From Candidatus Poribacteria bacterium (lineage in GTDB: Bacteria; Poribacteria; WGA-4E; WGA-3G), in assembly GCA_022394775.1 (NCBI GenBank), contig JAGFCB010000181.1:1-49548 (forward strand): 49,548 nucleotides of DNA, written 5' to 3'. The notes beneath the pieces were generated by a model. The model was not told the DNA's origin, made no database searches, and saw nothing but the letters and a program-made list of their open reading frames with translations. The position numbers and the translations under genes are program-made. Below are positions 15,982 through 25,159 of this stretch, piece after piece (position 1 is the first letter of the stretch; each line of letters starts with the position of its first letter).

Positions 15982-17847
15982 TTAGTTATGCGTCCTGGTC
16001 TGAACAACAGATCTTTCACGCGATGTTGGAATGCCTAATTCGTCGCGGTATTTCTGGACAGTCCGTCTTGCTAACAAGACCCCTTTCACTTTCAAGGCAT
16101 TACTAATCGCCTGATCACTGAGCGGTTTGGTGGGTGTCTCAGCACCAACCATCTCTTGAATAAGGTTTTTCACTTGCTTAGCGGAGACGGCTTCCCCTTG
16201 TGTCGTTGTCAATTCATTGCTAAAGAAAAAGCGTAGTGGATACATACCTTGTGGCGTTTGCACATATTTATTGCTTGTCACTCGGCTGACAGTTGATTCG
16301 TGGACGCCTACTTTTTCAGCTATCGTTCTCAATGTCAGAGGTTTAATACTTTTCGCGCCTTCTGTTAGGAATTCTGTTTGCACCTCGAAAATCGCTTCGG
16401 TAACTCGAGCGATCGTACTACCACGCTGGGCGAGGCTGCTGAGCAGATTTGCTGCATCCCGATAGCGTTTTTCAATCCATTCCTTTGTCTTGACATCTAA
16501 GGTATCTTGGCGATTTCGCATTAGATTGAGATAGTATGGATTCATCTGTAAGCGAGGTATGTAGTTATCTACAGAGATCGCCTGATATTTTCCATTGAGG
16601 TATTGTATCTCCACATCAGGGGTAATGATGTCTGTACGTGAACTTCTGGTAAGCAAGTGCATCGTTGGGTCAGTGAAGTGGCGTCCCGGGTGAAGGGACA
16701 ACCTTCCTATCCATTTAACGATTGTGTCAATAACTGTGATATCAACTTTCAGTGCTTCTGCGAGGCAATTCCATTGTTGATTGAGAAAAGTGTTGTAGTA
16801 GTTTTCAACAATTTCTTTCGCGAGATGTTGTACAGACACCTTTTTCTTTAAAAAATATTCACACCCTACCAACTCTACATCCAACTTCCTTGCGACTTCT
16901 TGTATATCTTCTGGTTTCTGGTTCCGAATCTGGATGAGTAATGCTTCTCTTATATCTCGATGTGCGATGCCTATGGGTTCAAAGTTATCTTGTATTTCAC
17001 GAAGGACCGTTTCAACAAGTGTTGTTTCACAGCCAATCGCTTCAGCAATATCTTCTAAAGTGAGTTGATAGAAGTTCAGCGTCGGTTTGTAACTGTAAGG
17101 CGAGCATTCATAGATGATCGTATAAGTTTTGTGATTCTCTGCGTCACTAATTTTCCATAAGCGATTTATAGGCGGACCTTCACTTTCTATAGGTGTGCAC
17201 GCCACCTTTTTCACAGAGATCGTGGACTTTTCTGAAAATTGGACGTTACTGTCCGCTACCGCTGTTTGTAGACCCTTCTGAATAACAGCGTGTAATTCTT
17301 CTGAAAGGTCTTTTGAATCCAAAGTTGTTAAGAATTCGCACGGGATTTGAAACAGTTGGAGTTGTAATTGTCCATCGTCGTTGAGATTTCCAAGGATGTA
17401 TTCTGCGATCGCGCGCTCTGTTTCGGATCTAATAATATCGGGTGAGGCGAGCTCAAGCTGCTCAGCAAGATACTCGTGCAGTGAACACTCGTATGCTACA
17501 TCTGGTGGTGGTTCATCAGCATCTGAATATCTGGAGTTCGTCCGTTCACTCACAGACACACGGTCCTCAAAAGCAGTTTCCCAATCAATATCAACGGAAT
17601 TATCTTCCCGATCAAGGTTTTCTTCCCGTTCGTTCCATTCGGATGCTGGGTCTAATTCTTCGGTAGTGGGTGTAGCCTCGTCTTCGTCTTCAAGTTCAAG
17701 GAACGGATTCTGTTCTAATTCTTGACGAATGAAATGTGTGAGTTCCTGCAGCGGCATGTTCAGCACTTTAAGTGCTTGCTGTAGCCTGGGTGTGATAGAT
17801 GTCTTTTGCACCAATTGAGGTGTTTGGGTGAGCTGCGCTTTATACAT
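15982..17847 (-). CDS. rpoN: RNA polymerase sigma-54 factor
   Basis: Region I is Gln/Leu-rich (QLTQTPQLVQKTSITPRLQQAL), followed by a very acidic region II (about 50-110). The RpoN box ARRTVQKYRDELGIP lies at about 593-607 near the C-terminus, preceded by the helix-turn-helix (VHESTVSRVTSNKYVQTPQG). The protein is 621 residues, against roughly 450-500 for the family. The excess is an insertion of about 90 residues in the core-binding domain, between LNDDGQLQLQLFQIP and YQLTLEDIAEAIG (roughly 165-265). The gene sits between lptB and hpf, as in proteobacteria. Confidence 0.95.
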   Translation of the reverse strand: MYKAQLTQTPQLVQKTSITPRLQQALKVLNMPLQELTHFIRQELEQNPFLELEDEDEATPTTEELDPASEWNEREENLDREDNSVDIDWETAFEDRVSVSERTNSRYSDADEPPPDVAYECSLHEYLAEQLELASPDIIRSETERAIAEYILGNLNDDGQLQLQLFQIPCEFLTTLDSKDLSEELHAVIQKGLQTAVADSNVQFSEKSTISVKKVACTPIESEGPPINRLWKISDAENHKTYTIIYECSPYSYKPTLNFYQLTLEDIAEAIGCETTLVETVLREIQDNFEPIGIAHRDIREALLIQIRNQKPEDIQEVARKLDVELVGCEYFLKKKVSVQHLAKEIVENYYNTFLNQQWNCLAEALKVDITVIDTIVKWIGRLSLHPGRHFTDPTMHLLTRSSRTDIITPDVEIQYLNGKYQAISVDNYIPRLQMNPYYLNLMRNRQDTLDVKTKEWIEKRYRDAANLLSSLAQRGSTIARVTEAIFEVQTEFLTEGAKSIKPLTLRTIAEKVGVHESTVSRVTSNKYVQTPQGMYPLRFFFSNELTTTQGEAVSAKQVKNLIQEMVGAETPTKPLSDQAISNALKVKGVLLARRTVQKYRDELGIPTSRERSVVQTRTHN

Positions 17848-17880
17848 TTCATGCGTCCCCGAGGTGTTGCAGCTGTGTTG

Positions 17881-18621
17881 CTACTCTACCCGATAGGAGA
17901 AATTGTGTCCAAAATAGAGATCTCTTGCAGTTTCGTTATTGACGAGTTCTGTAGGTGTTCCAGCGAGCGTAATCTTTCCATCAACGATGATATAGGCTCT
18001 GTCCACGATGTCGAGGGTTTCGGCAGCGTTGTGGTCCGTAATAAGCACACCGAGATTACGATCCCGCAAATGCATGATGAGCTGCTTAATGTCTGCGACT
18101 GCAATCGGATCGATTCCAGAAAGCGGTTCATCCAACAAAATAAAATCCGGTTGTGCTGCGAGCGCTCGTGCTATTTCTGCTCGGCGACACTCCCCGCCGG
18201 ATAGCGTGTATGCCTTGCGAGGTAGCAGATTTGAAATGCCAAGCTCATCTGTCAGTTCACGGATACGACCGCCACGTTCAGCTTTGGGTGTCCCTTGTGC
18301 CTCAAGAATCGCCTCAATGTTCTGTTGAACCGTCAGTTTACGGAAAATAGATGTCTCTTGCGCAAGATAACCGATCCCAAGCCTCGCTCGTTTATACATC
18401 GGATAGAAGGTAATGTCTTTATCGGCGTACGTAATTCTACCGGCATTCGGACGAATTAGACCCACGACCATATAAAACGTTGTTGATTTGCCTGCGCCAT
18501 TAGGCCCCAGCAGACCGACGACTTCACCCTGCTGTACCGATAGACTCACCTCATTAACGACGATTGGACCGTTTCTTGTATAGCGTTTTACGAGTCTGTG
18601 TGCTTGTAATTCTGTTGTCAC
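17881..18621 (-). CDS. lptB: Lipopolysaccharide export ABC transporter ATPase
   Basis: LptB powers LPS extraction from the inner membrane with LptFG. Walker A GPNGAGKSTTFY (residues 39-50), signature LSGGECRRAEIARAL, Walker B FILLDEPLSGIDP and switch His in LITDHNAAETL are intact. The final YFGHNFS region is the LptB-type C-terminus. The gene lies 33 nt upstream of rpoN and about 100 nt after lptA. lptF and lptG are not in the window. Confidence 0.95.
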   Translation of the reverse strand: MTTELQAHRLVKRYTRNGPIVVNEVSLSVQQGEVVGLLGPNGAGKSTTFYMVVGLIRPNAGRITYADKDITFYPMYKRARLGIGYLAQETSIFRKLTVQQNIEAILEAQGTPKAERGGRIRELTDELGISNLLPRKAYTLSGGECRRAEIARALAAQPDFILLDEPLSGIDPIAVADIKQLIMHLRDRNLGVLITDHNAAETLDIVDRAYIIVDGKITLAGTPTELVNNETARDLYFGHNFSYRVE

Positions 18622-18724
18622 GATTTTTACTTTGATACTTCCTCTGATTAACCTATTCGGTCAATCTGATTGAAAGTAGAGTCCTTTTGAGTTCTGTATT
18701 ATATTTATCTATTTACGCAACTGC

Positions 18725-19633
18725 TTAATTGTTTTCGGATTCTTCCGTTTCAGCGTTTGCATCCGCGTCCTCGGCATTTTCAGTGTCTGTCTCAGTCTCC
18801 TCTTCGGAATCCGTGTCCTCAGCAGTGCCAGCGTCCGTCTCAGATTTTTCCTCAGCAGTGCCCTCCGCGTCGCTTGTCTCAGCGTCCGCCTTTTCTTGGG
18901 TCTCAGCATCTGCTTTTTCGGGTACAGCTGCAGGGGTCTCTTCCGCACCAGTATCCGTACCGTTTTCAGTGTTCTCATCTGTTTCTGGAGTCACGGGTGC
19001 AGCTTGTGTAACGGTTACCTTGAATTTAACACCGCCTTCGCCAGTCTGTTTACCTGTCGTCCGATTAAAAGTGAAAAGCTTGGTTTCGAGACAGTCTTTG
19101 TCTTGTAAAACGACGACATTCTCTTTAAGGGTAATAATATTCGTCAGGTTATTCATAATGGCATGGTCACAGGTCGCAAAAATATCTTGGTCTCGGATTT
19201 CTACATTGCCCTCAGCGACAATTTCTGTTGTTGTTCCAGTTTCCGGATCGGCTTTGAGGGTAATTTTATCGGCGTTGAGAAATCCGATTTCAACATCCTG
19301 CTCATTATACCGAGTTGTCTTGGCATTGCCGATAAGAATCGTTATACCGTCCTTATCATATCTTTCCATTTTATCTGCGGTGCCGGTGATCTTTTCTTTC
19401 GGCATTTCTGACGTGATATCCGTATTTTGGGCGGTGTCCGCCTTTTGTACAGTATTTTCTGTTGTTTGTGTCTCTACCGCATTGGTCGCTGGAGGTTTCG
19501 TATCTTCAGCAACGACAGTTGGAGAAATAAGAAAGGTCAGAAACGCGAGGAATCCGATGGACGCGCAGAATTTGCAGCGTTGAGACCCGCGATTACGTCT
19601 ATTCTGGTTCAATGGAGGTGTTATGATATTCAT
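18725..19633 (-). CDS. lptA: LptA-like periplasmic LPS transport protein with acidic tail
   Basis: An N-terminal signal or anchor (SIGFLAFLTFLISPTVVAED) precedes an OstA/LptA beta-jellyroll domain (about 70-205: ITGTADKMERYDKDGITILIG, AEGNVEIRDQDIFATCDHA). The last 90 or so residues are an unusual low-complexity tail of Glu, Asp, Thr and Ala (ETSDAEGTAEEKSETDAG and similar), not part of the family. LptA bridges LPS across the periplasm. I use the ATG at 19633, overlapping lptC by 35 nt as in other lptCA pairs; an ATG at 19669 would add 12 residues. Ribosome binding sites are weak, suggesting coupling. Confidence 0.85.
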   Translation of the reverse strand: MNIITPPLNQNRRNRGSQRCKFCASIGFLAFLTFLISPTVVAEDTKPPATNAVETQTTENTVQKADTAQNTDITSEMPKEKITGTADKMERYDKDGITILIGNAKTTRYNEQDVEIGFLNADKITLKADPETGTTTEIVAEGNVEIRDQDIFATCDHAIMNNLTNIITLKENVVVLQDKDCLETKLFTFNRTTGKQTGEGGVKFKVTVTQAAPVTPETDENTENGTDTGAEETPAAVPEKADAETQEKADAETSDAEGTAEEKSETDAGTAEDTDSEEETETDTENAEDADANAETEESENN

Positions 19634-20174
19634 GTGCTTTCTCGTCTTTTGGATAAAGTGTGAATTCATTATTTTTCATTTTCACGGTTTCAAGCGTTGG
19701 ATTTGCGAACATTTCTGTTCCGGCCCATGTAGAATCTCCACGCACGACTGTGGCTTCATCGGGCGCATACAATCTACCTGCCAGGTTCTGCCAATGGAGT
19801 ACTTCAGTAAATAGTTTACCGTCTCTACTGACCCCAACAACATTCCCTGTCAGGTGCAGATTGTCCTTCTTAGTGCCATTGAGAAATTGTTTACCTTTCT
19901 CGCTATTCAAAGTGATAGAGACAACACCATTTTCAAAAATCTGAACAGTCGGATTTTCTACTTCAATATAACTTCCGCGGAATATTGAAGTATCTCCAAC
20001 AAGCGTCCACTTGACGACACCTGCCTCGGTGTGTTGTGTGGAAAAACCATCCAGTTTTTGTTTTGGAATCGCTTCTGCAACTTCTTCCGTTGCACTGACC
20101 GGTGTTTCTGTGCTTTTACAGCACGTTACACCGAGCAGCAGGCAGAAAAATAATCCTATGAAAACGGAACTAAT
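19599..20174 (-). CDS. lptC: LptC-like inner-membrane LPS transport protein
   Basis: After a hydrophobic anchor (SSVFIGLFFCLLLGV) comes a beta-rich domain typical of LptC: VVKWTLVGDTSIF, EVENPTVQIFENGVVSITLNSEKG, LHLTGNVVGVSRDGKLFTEVLHW. No ATG occurs at a sensible place. The frame overlaps the end of the acyltransferase gene, so the true start is either the ATT at 20174, which shares a base with the upstream TAG (ATTAG), or a TTG at 20240. I report the ATT because it gives a minimal anchor and suggests stop-start coupling. Its position before lptA and lptB supports the call. Confidence 0.75.
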   Translation of the reverse strand: MSSVFIGLFFCLLLGVTCCKSTETPVSATEEVAEAIPKQKLDGFSTQHTEAGVVKWTLVGDTSIFRGSYIEVENPTVQIFENGVVSITLNSEKGKQFLNGTKKDNLHLTGNVVGVSRDGKLFTEVLHWQNLAGRLYAPDEATVVRGDSTWAGTEMFANPTLETVKMKNNEFTLYPKDEKAHEYHNTSIEPE

Positions 20175-21039
20175 CCTCTGTTTTCCACCGTTGATGCATC
20201 CAGATCCACTGTGCCGGATATTGCCGGATATAAGATTCAATGATTTTCGTGAACTTCTGTGTATTGATAACAAGGTCTTTCTCTTTGATGTTTGTCCGTT
20301 CCAACGCCAAAGGTGATTCAATAATAGCGCGGTGTGAACCATCGGGTTGGCGAATAATAAACGTCGGTAGTATGGTCGCACCTGTCTTGAGAGCAATAGC
20401 AACTGGGCTATAGGGCGTATAAGCACGTCTGCCAAAGAAATCAACAAAAACACCGCTTACAGTTGTGTCAACATCAGCGACGATACCAAGTAATTCATTG
20501 CGTTTGAGACACTGAAGTGCTTGGCGTATGCCCGTATCCCGGTCAATAGTCGTATATCCTGCTTGCGCTCGGTAATGTGAGACTAACGCATTTAAACGCG
20601 GCGAACGCAATTCGCGAACAATCGGCGTTAATGGAGCAACTGTGGCAGAAATACTGGCAGCGAGAAGTTCCCAATTCCCAAAATGCCCTGTTAAAATAAT
20701 CGCACCTTTCCCTTGTGCCAGGGCTTGTTCCACATGCTCAACGCCTTCAAAAGTGACATATCGTTGAATTTGCGTTCTATCCAAGCGAGGCAACTGCATA
20801 AACTCTACGACAGTCTTGCCGAGATGTTGAAAACATTCTTTGGCAATCGCTTCGGCACAGCGTTCATCTATAGTCAAGCTGCGCCGTAAGTGTTCGCATG
20901 CCAGTTCTCTCTGTTTCGGTGCAAGCGAAAAAACAAGTGTTCCCAACCATCCACCGATAACTAATGTTAGTGTGCGCGGCAGTCGAGACACGCAGAATCC
21001 GACCAATTTGGCAGCAAACTCATAACACCGATCTTTCAT
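20170..21039 (-). CDS. Lipid A biosynthesis acyltransferase (LpxL/HtrB family)
   Basis: A 289-residue member of the LPLAT family that adds secondary acyl chains to lipid A at the inner membrane. The HX4(D/E) catalytic motif is His119...Glu124 in TGHFGNWELL. Also seen are the N-terminal membrane segment (TLTLVIGGWLGTLVFSLAP) and the C-terminal RYPAQWIWMHQRWK-type ending of the family. It is the first gene of the lpt block on this strand; its stop overlaps the proposed lptC start. LpxL, LpxM and LpxP cannot be told apart from sequence alone. Confidence 0.9.
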   Translation of the reverse strand: MKDRCYEFAAKLVGFCVSRLPRTLTLVIGGWLGTLVFSLAPKQRELACEHLRRSLTIDERCAEAIAKECFQHLGKTVVEFMQLPRLDRTQIQRYVTFEGVEHVEQALAQGKGAIILTGHFGNWELLAASISATVAPLTPIVRELRSPRLNALVSHYRAQAGYTTIDRDTGIRQALQCLKRNELLGIVADVDTTVSGVFVDFFGRRAYTPYSPVAIALKTGATILPTFIIRQPDGSHRAIIESPLALERTNIKEKDLVINTQKFTKIIESYIRQYPAQWIWMHQRWKTED

Positions 21040-21294
21040 TGTTAAATAGTATACTCAATTTCCTTCAAAATTACAAAGAAAAATCTAAAGCAACGCGAAT
21101 CCTACAACGTATGCGTAGAATTCGGTACTTTGTTGCATTAAATATAGATTCTCTTTGTTTTTTTACGAGGAATAGTTACCAGTTGTCAGTAGAAGTCGGG
21201 ATTTGGAAATCCTTTCTACAGAATAATTGAACGCTACTTGGTGGCGAAATATCGCTTGATTTTCACGGTAATTTGGGATAGACTCTAAGATAGA

Positions 21295-22626
21295 ATGGAT
21301 ATTTCTATGCACAACCCTGAAAGCGTTAATAAGCAAATCTACCGACTCGCGCTCCCGAATATTGTTAGCAACTTTTCTATCCCGCTTTTGGGTGCGGTAG
21401 ATACCGCCTTGATGGGACGATTGGAATCCGAATACTATCTTGGTGCTGTCGGTATCGGCGGCATTATCTTCAGTTTTATCTATTGGGGATTCGGGTTTCT
21501 CAGAATGGCGACAACAGGATTAACAGCGCAAGCCTTTGGGGAAAAGGACCTTCAAGAATGCGGATGTTTGCTGCTAAGAGCGATATGCATCGGAATCACG
21601 TCAAGTCTACTGCTCTTTGTTTTTCAGTGGCAGCTTGTAGATGCCAGTTTCCTGCTCATTGATACAAGTCCAGAAGTGGAACACCTTGCCCGCGCCTATT
21701 TCCATATTCGTATCTATGCTGCGCCCGCCACATTGTGCCTACACGCGTTTCACGGTGTTTTTCTGGGGGTACAGAATGCCCGCTACCCGATGTTATTGAC
21801 GATTGTGGTAAACCTCGTTAATATTGTCCTAAATCTGGTGTTTGTGCATCTGCTCGGTATGAAGGTGGAGGGCGTCGCCTTGGCAACTGTCATCGCGCAA
21901 TACGTCGGATTATTCTTAGCAGTTCTACTCTTTTCGAGATACTATCGAGGTCTCTTGAGAACGTGGCGTTTTCGGGCAATCTTGGCACCTTCCAAACTCA
22001 AACGATTCCTTAACATTAGCAGCGACATCTTCATCAGAACCTGTTGCCTCGTGTTTAGTCACGCCGTTTTTACAGCGAAATCTGCCGCCCTGAGCGATAC
22101 TGTCCTCGCGATTAACACGATCCTCCTTCAGTTTATCAATCTTATGTCCTACGCTATTGATGGGTTTGCTTTTGCTGCGGAGAGTTTGATTGGAAAATAT
22201 AAGGGGGCACGAGATATGCAAAACCTTAAAAAGACGACCCGTCAAATTTTCGTCTGGGCGTTTCTGTTCGGTGGTGTGATTATGTTAATCTTCGTGCTAT
22301 TTGGGGAGCAGTTGTTGCATGTCTTCACAGATCAAATGCGGCTGATTGAACAGGCAAAACCGTATCTTATCTGGATAATCGTCGCTTCTGTCGTCAATGT
22401 CACTGCTTACATTTGGGACGGTATTTTTCTCGGTGCAACGGCTTCTAAGGCACTACGGAATTCTGTAATTCTGTCAACACTTCTCTTTTTAAGTGCCGTC
22501 TACCTCTTCATGCCTTTTGGAAATCACGGCTTGTGGGGTGCGTTAACGTTGCTATTGGTTGCCCGCGGTGTGTCGCTGACAGCATTAGCACCAAAATACT
22601 TGTTTAGGTCAGTCGATTCTGGATAG
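21295..22626 (+). CDS. MATE family multidrug/metabolite exporter
   Basis: The 443-residue protein has about 12 hydrophobic segments in two homologous halves, each beginning with a MatE-type motif (LPNIVSNFSIPLLGAVDTALMGRL in the first half). DinF-like members of this size export drugs or metabolites using Na+ or H+ gradients. Two ATGs are possible, 21295 and 21307; neither has a strong ribosome binding site. The gene is divergent from the lpx/lpt block and convergent with a PhyH gene, with a hairpin terminator between. Confidence 0.9.
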   Translation: MDISMHNPESVNKQIYRLALPNIVSNFSIPLLGAVDTALMGRLESEYYLGAVGIGGIIFSFIYWGFGFLRMATTGLTAQAFGEKDLQECGCLLLRAICIGITSSLLLFVFQWQLVDASFLLIDTSPEVEHLARAYFHIRIYAAPATLCLHAFHGVFLGVQNARYPMLLTIVVNLVNIVLNLVFVHLLGMKVEGVALATVIAQYVGLFLAVLLFSRYYRGLLRTWRFRAILAPSKLKRFLNISSDIFIRTCCLVFSHAVFTAKSAALSDTVLAINTILLQFINLMSYAIDGFAFAAESLIGKYKGARDMQNLKKTTRQIFVWAFLFGGVIMLIFVLFGEQLLHVFTDQMRLIEQAKPYLIWIIVASVVNVTAYIWDGIFLGATASKALRNSVILSTLLFLSAVYLFMPFGNHGLWGALTLLLVARGVSLTALAPKYLFRSVDSG

Positions 22627-22663
22627 GTATTATGCGTGGCAGTAAAGATTACGGAGGGTTTTA

Positions 22664-22700
22664 GAACAGGTGCGGGGTGAGATTATGCCCACACCTGTTC
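22664..22700. terminator. Hairpin between convergent MATE and PhyH genes
   Basis: GAACAGGTG (22664-22672) pairs with CACCTGTTC (22692-22700), and the stem continues with GGG/CCC after one mismatch. It lies between two convergent stop codons, where a bidirectional terminator is expected. T-runs are weak, so it may act with other factors. Confidence 0.5.
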
Positions 22701-22717
22701 GGAGTTTGATTGTAGCG

Positions 22718-23896
22718 TTAACTAACAGTCTGGAAGGCTTCCCACGCGTCGCCTGCCGCTGCGGCTTGACGCTCCAACTCAGTGCGCCACCCGGCGACTT
22801 TTCCGGATTTGATCTGCTGAATATCAAATCCAGCGTATCGATCCTCAAGCGTGCCTCCGAGTTTCTGAGTTTCCGCCCATCGGTCCCATGCAGTCTGCAT
22901 GAACTTATGTGGCAAAGCCTCCCGGACAGCAGGATCAAGTTGCCATGCGTTTCGTGCGTCTGCGACTGAGGGTTCGCCGGTGAATTCGCCAGACCACTTC
23001 GACCAACCGATCGACAATGTATTGCGTTCACGATCAGGCACGGTGTGCCCCGTATGGATGTTGTTACCATTGCGGATAAGTGCCTCACCGGGCTTAAGCC
23101 GAATCGCGACTTGATCGGGTAGCGGATCTTTCTTGTTCCAACTCGGTGTATAAGGGACACCCTGATCCTTCATGGATTGCGGAAGTAGTACGTCATGCTC
23201 AAAAGGGGTGCGCCATCGATGGTGGCTACCCGGAATAAGTTCATGGCATTCGTCGTCTGTGAGTGCCAAAAACATGCTCACGCCGTTGCGTTCGGTGATC
23301 CGTTTTTCGTTGCTTTCTTGAATTTCTTTCCAGCGAATCCGTTCTACCTCCTCAGAATAATCTTCAGGGGTCTCGCCGCGGACTTCCCGCTGTGAGAAGT
23401 ACCCGACCCCATCTCCCCACCACGTCACGTCTCTGTGCCAACTGGGTCCGTTTTCTTGCTTTCGTGGATTTGCCCATAGCAACATACCACTAAACGTCAG
23501 GTCCTCTGGTTGTAGTCCGTGACACCAAGAAGCAACAAAATCTAAGAACGCCGAGGAGCCGTGGAATTCCGAAAAACTCGACTCACCGAAAGCCGGATGG
23601 ATGAGTCCTCGGATCGCCCAAGGTTCATTGTGTGCGGCACGATGGACATAGCCCTTCGAGCAGTCGATTTTGTCGTAGACGTGTTCTGGGGCACACGCTT
23701 CGGTGACACGCCGACCGGCTTCTCGCAAGATAGGAATCCACGGGTTGTCAACAAAGTCGTTGATGATAACGAAGCCGTGCTCCTTCAGATATTCCAGTCT
23801 TTCAGGTGTAGCACCCGGCGCAGAAAGTTCAGGTTTGAAATCTGCGAACGCAGTTGCTCGGTAAGTTTCCTTCACTTGTGATTCATTCGCGCTCAT
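22718..23896 (-). CDS. Phytanoyl-CoA dioxygenase (PhyH) family protein
   Basis: A 392-residue Fe(II)/2-oxoglutarate oxygenase of the PhyH type. The iron-binding HxD is His154-x-Asp156 in SWHRDVTWW; the distal region is LIRNGNNIHTGHT with NTLSIGW following. It hydroxylates some small molecule; the substrate is unknown. AGGGAGG lies 10 nt before the ATG at 23896. A TTG at 23905 touches that site and is unlikely. It is longer than the other PhyH proteins here because of extra segments around 165-210 and a C-terminal extension (DRWAETQKLGGTLEDRYAGF). Confidence 0.85.
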   Translation of the reverse strand: MSANESQVKETYRATAFADFKPELSAPGATPERLEYLKEHGFVIINDFVDNPWIPILREAGRRVTEACAPEHVYDKIDCSKGYVHRAAHNEPWAIRGLIHPAFGESSFSEFHGSSAFLDFVASWCHGLQPEDLTFSGMLLWANPRKQENGPSWHRDVTWWGDGVGYFSQREVRGETPEDYSEEVERIRWKEIQESNEKRITERNGVSMFLALTDDECHELIPGSHHRWRTPFEHDVLLPQSMKDQGVPYTPSWNKKDPLPDQVAIRLKPGEALIRNGNNIHTGHTVPDRERNTLSIGWSKWSGEFTGEPSVADARNAWQLDPAVREALPHKFMQTAWDRWAETQKLGGTLEDRYAGFDIQQIKSGKVAGWRTELERQAAAAGDAWEAFQTVS

Positions 23897-23967
23897 TGTC
23901 GTCAATCCTCCCTGTCAGGCAGTTACTTTGAACGAGTACGCTCTCCTAAGACATTTCGTAATAATTT

Positions 23968-23997
23968 ATTTTATCATATTTTAACATATTTGCTCAA
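23968..23997 (-). promoter_or_regulatory. Possible sigma-70 promoter for the PhyH gene
   Basis: On the minus strand TTGAGC (23997-23992), an 18-nt spacer and TAAAAT (23973-23968). It lies about 70 nt before the start codon in AT-rich DNA, so a chance match is possible. Confidence 0.35.
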
Positions 23998-24037
23998 ACT
24001 TAAAATTGATACCGCGTACCCATTCAGGTTTACGCGA

Positions 24038-25159
24038 TCAACAGCCATCTGATAACATGATATCGTCTATATTTTCTGTGACGCGTTCCTTGAAGAGATC
24101 CAGCTTCCCAAAGATACCTTCTTCACTATGCTGGAAATGAACTTCAAGATAGAGCCGCCACAGTCGAAGTATCAGGTCATGGTAGATGATAAGTTCTTGG
24201 TCCGGTATATCTTCAATGCCTTCGGGACCGACTTCACGTAGCACACGGATAAGTTCCTTCTCGAAGGTTCGAGGATATCCAGTATTGGACAGCACAATGT
24301 CGGCGAGTTTCGCATCAAGGTTAACGGGTGCAGTATAACCCTCTTCCACACTATAGAACGCACTATCAAACTGACCAAACATCTCATCAGATAGCCAAGC
24401 AGCTACATCGATGGCGACCTTCATTGACTGCGTCTCTGTTTCTGGCAAGACGCACCGGAAACCGAGGGTCCCCATACCGCCGTTTACAGGGTGTTGGCTT
24501 CTTTTCGCAACTTGGATATCTTTGGCATCACTAAACCAAGAGCCACCACGCATCCTATGATACCTGCCGTGGATATCGTCAACATCTAACTGCTCCAAGC
24601 ACCATTCTTCAGCGTTACCCGCCATATCGTATAGACCGTATTCGTTAGGTGCATAACTACCGACTTCTTTCGTCGGCGGGTTCCTGAAACTTGTGCTGCG
24701 GGTGTAACGATCGTAGTTGGCTCTTTTGCGAGGCTTAGCATCGCCCCACGGATATTTTTTTTCTTTTAGACTGCCGCGCGCCGCGCGCTCCCATTGTGCT
24801 TCTGTTGGTAAATCTTTGCCTGCCCATTCTGCGTAGGCTTTGGCGGCAAACCAACTGATGTCCACCACCGGATGATTCGCTTTTCCCTTAGGATACATAT
24901 TACCGTTCCAACCCGATAAGTACGTATCTCCAACGATTGAGGTTAGGGCTTTGCCTTTTTGCCAATGTAGATTTTCATCAATAAACGTTTTGTATTGTGC
25001 GTTGGTGACTTCATACGCGTCCATATAGAATGCGTTAATACCATCACCTGCGGGGATTAGCACCATCCCTTCTGGTGCTTCAGGTGTGCTAAGTTTTAGT
25101 GCGAAAATGAGTAATGCGCTGAGAATTAATCCGCAAAGGATTGAAGTTAGGGTTCTCAT
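24038..25159 (-). CDS. Membrane-anchored formylglycine-generating-enzyme-like (SUMF1-fold) protein
   Basis: An N-terminal membrane segment (SILCGLILSALLIFAL) leads to a complete FGE-sulfatase fold (about 30-240): GMVLIPAGDG, FYMDAYEVTNAQYKTF, PVVDISWFAAKAYAEWAGK, LPTEAQWERAARG, YGLYDMAGNAEEW, RGGSWFSD, TLGFRCV. The two catalytic cysteines of true formylglycine-generating enzymes are missing: the stretch after RGGSW reads AKDIQVAKRSQHP. It is therefore more likely a structural or binding member than a sulfatase activator. A C-terminal region of about 125 residues, helical and acidic, is not recognised. No sulfatase gene is adjacent. Confidence 0.82.
   Translation of the reverse strand: MRTLTSILCGLILSALLIFALKLSTPEAPEGMVLIPAGDGINAFYMDAYEVTNAQYKTFIDENLHWQKGKALTSIVGDTYLSGWNGNMYPKGKANHPVVDISWFAAKAYAEWAGKDLPTEAQWERAARGSLKEKKYPWGDAKPRKRANYDRYTRSTSFRNPPTKEVGSYAPNEYGLYDMAGNAEEWCLEQLDVDDIHGRYHRMRGGSWFSDAKDIQVAKRSQHPVNGGMGTLGFRCVLPETETQSMKVAIDVAAWLSDEMFGQFDSAFYSVEEGYTAPVNLDAKLADIVLSNTGYPRTFEKELIRVLREVGPEGIEDIPDQELIIYHDLILRLWRLYLEVHFQHSEEGIFGKLDLFKERVTENIDDIMLSDGC

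Noticed and set aside
18729..19583. Long open frame on the plus strand, Ser/Val-rich, 284 codons
   Set aside because: It is the mirror of the acidic, low-complexity lptA sequence; lptA has clear family motifs and conserved neighbours, this frame has none.
24038..25159. True formylglycine-generating enzyme activating the sulfatase
   Set aside because: The catalytic cysteines are missing, and the genes lie far apart.
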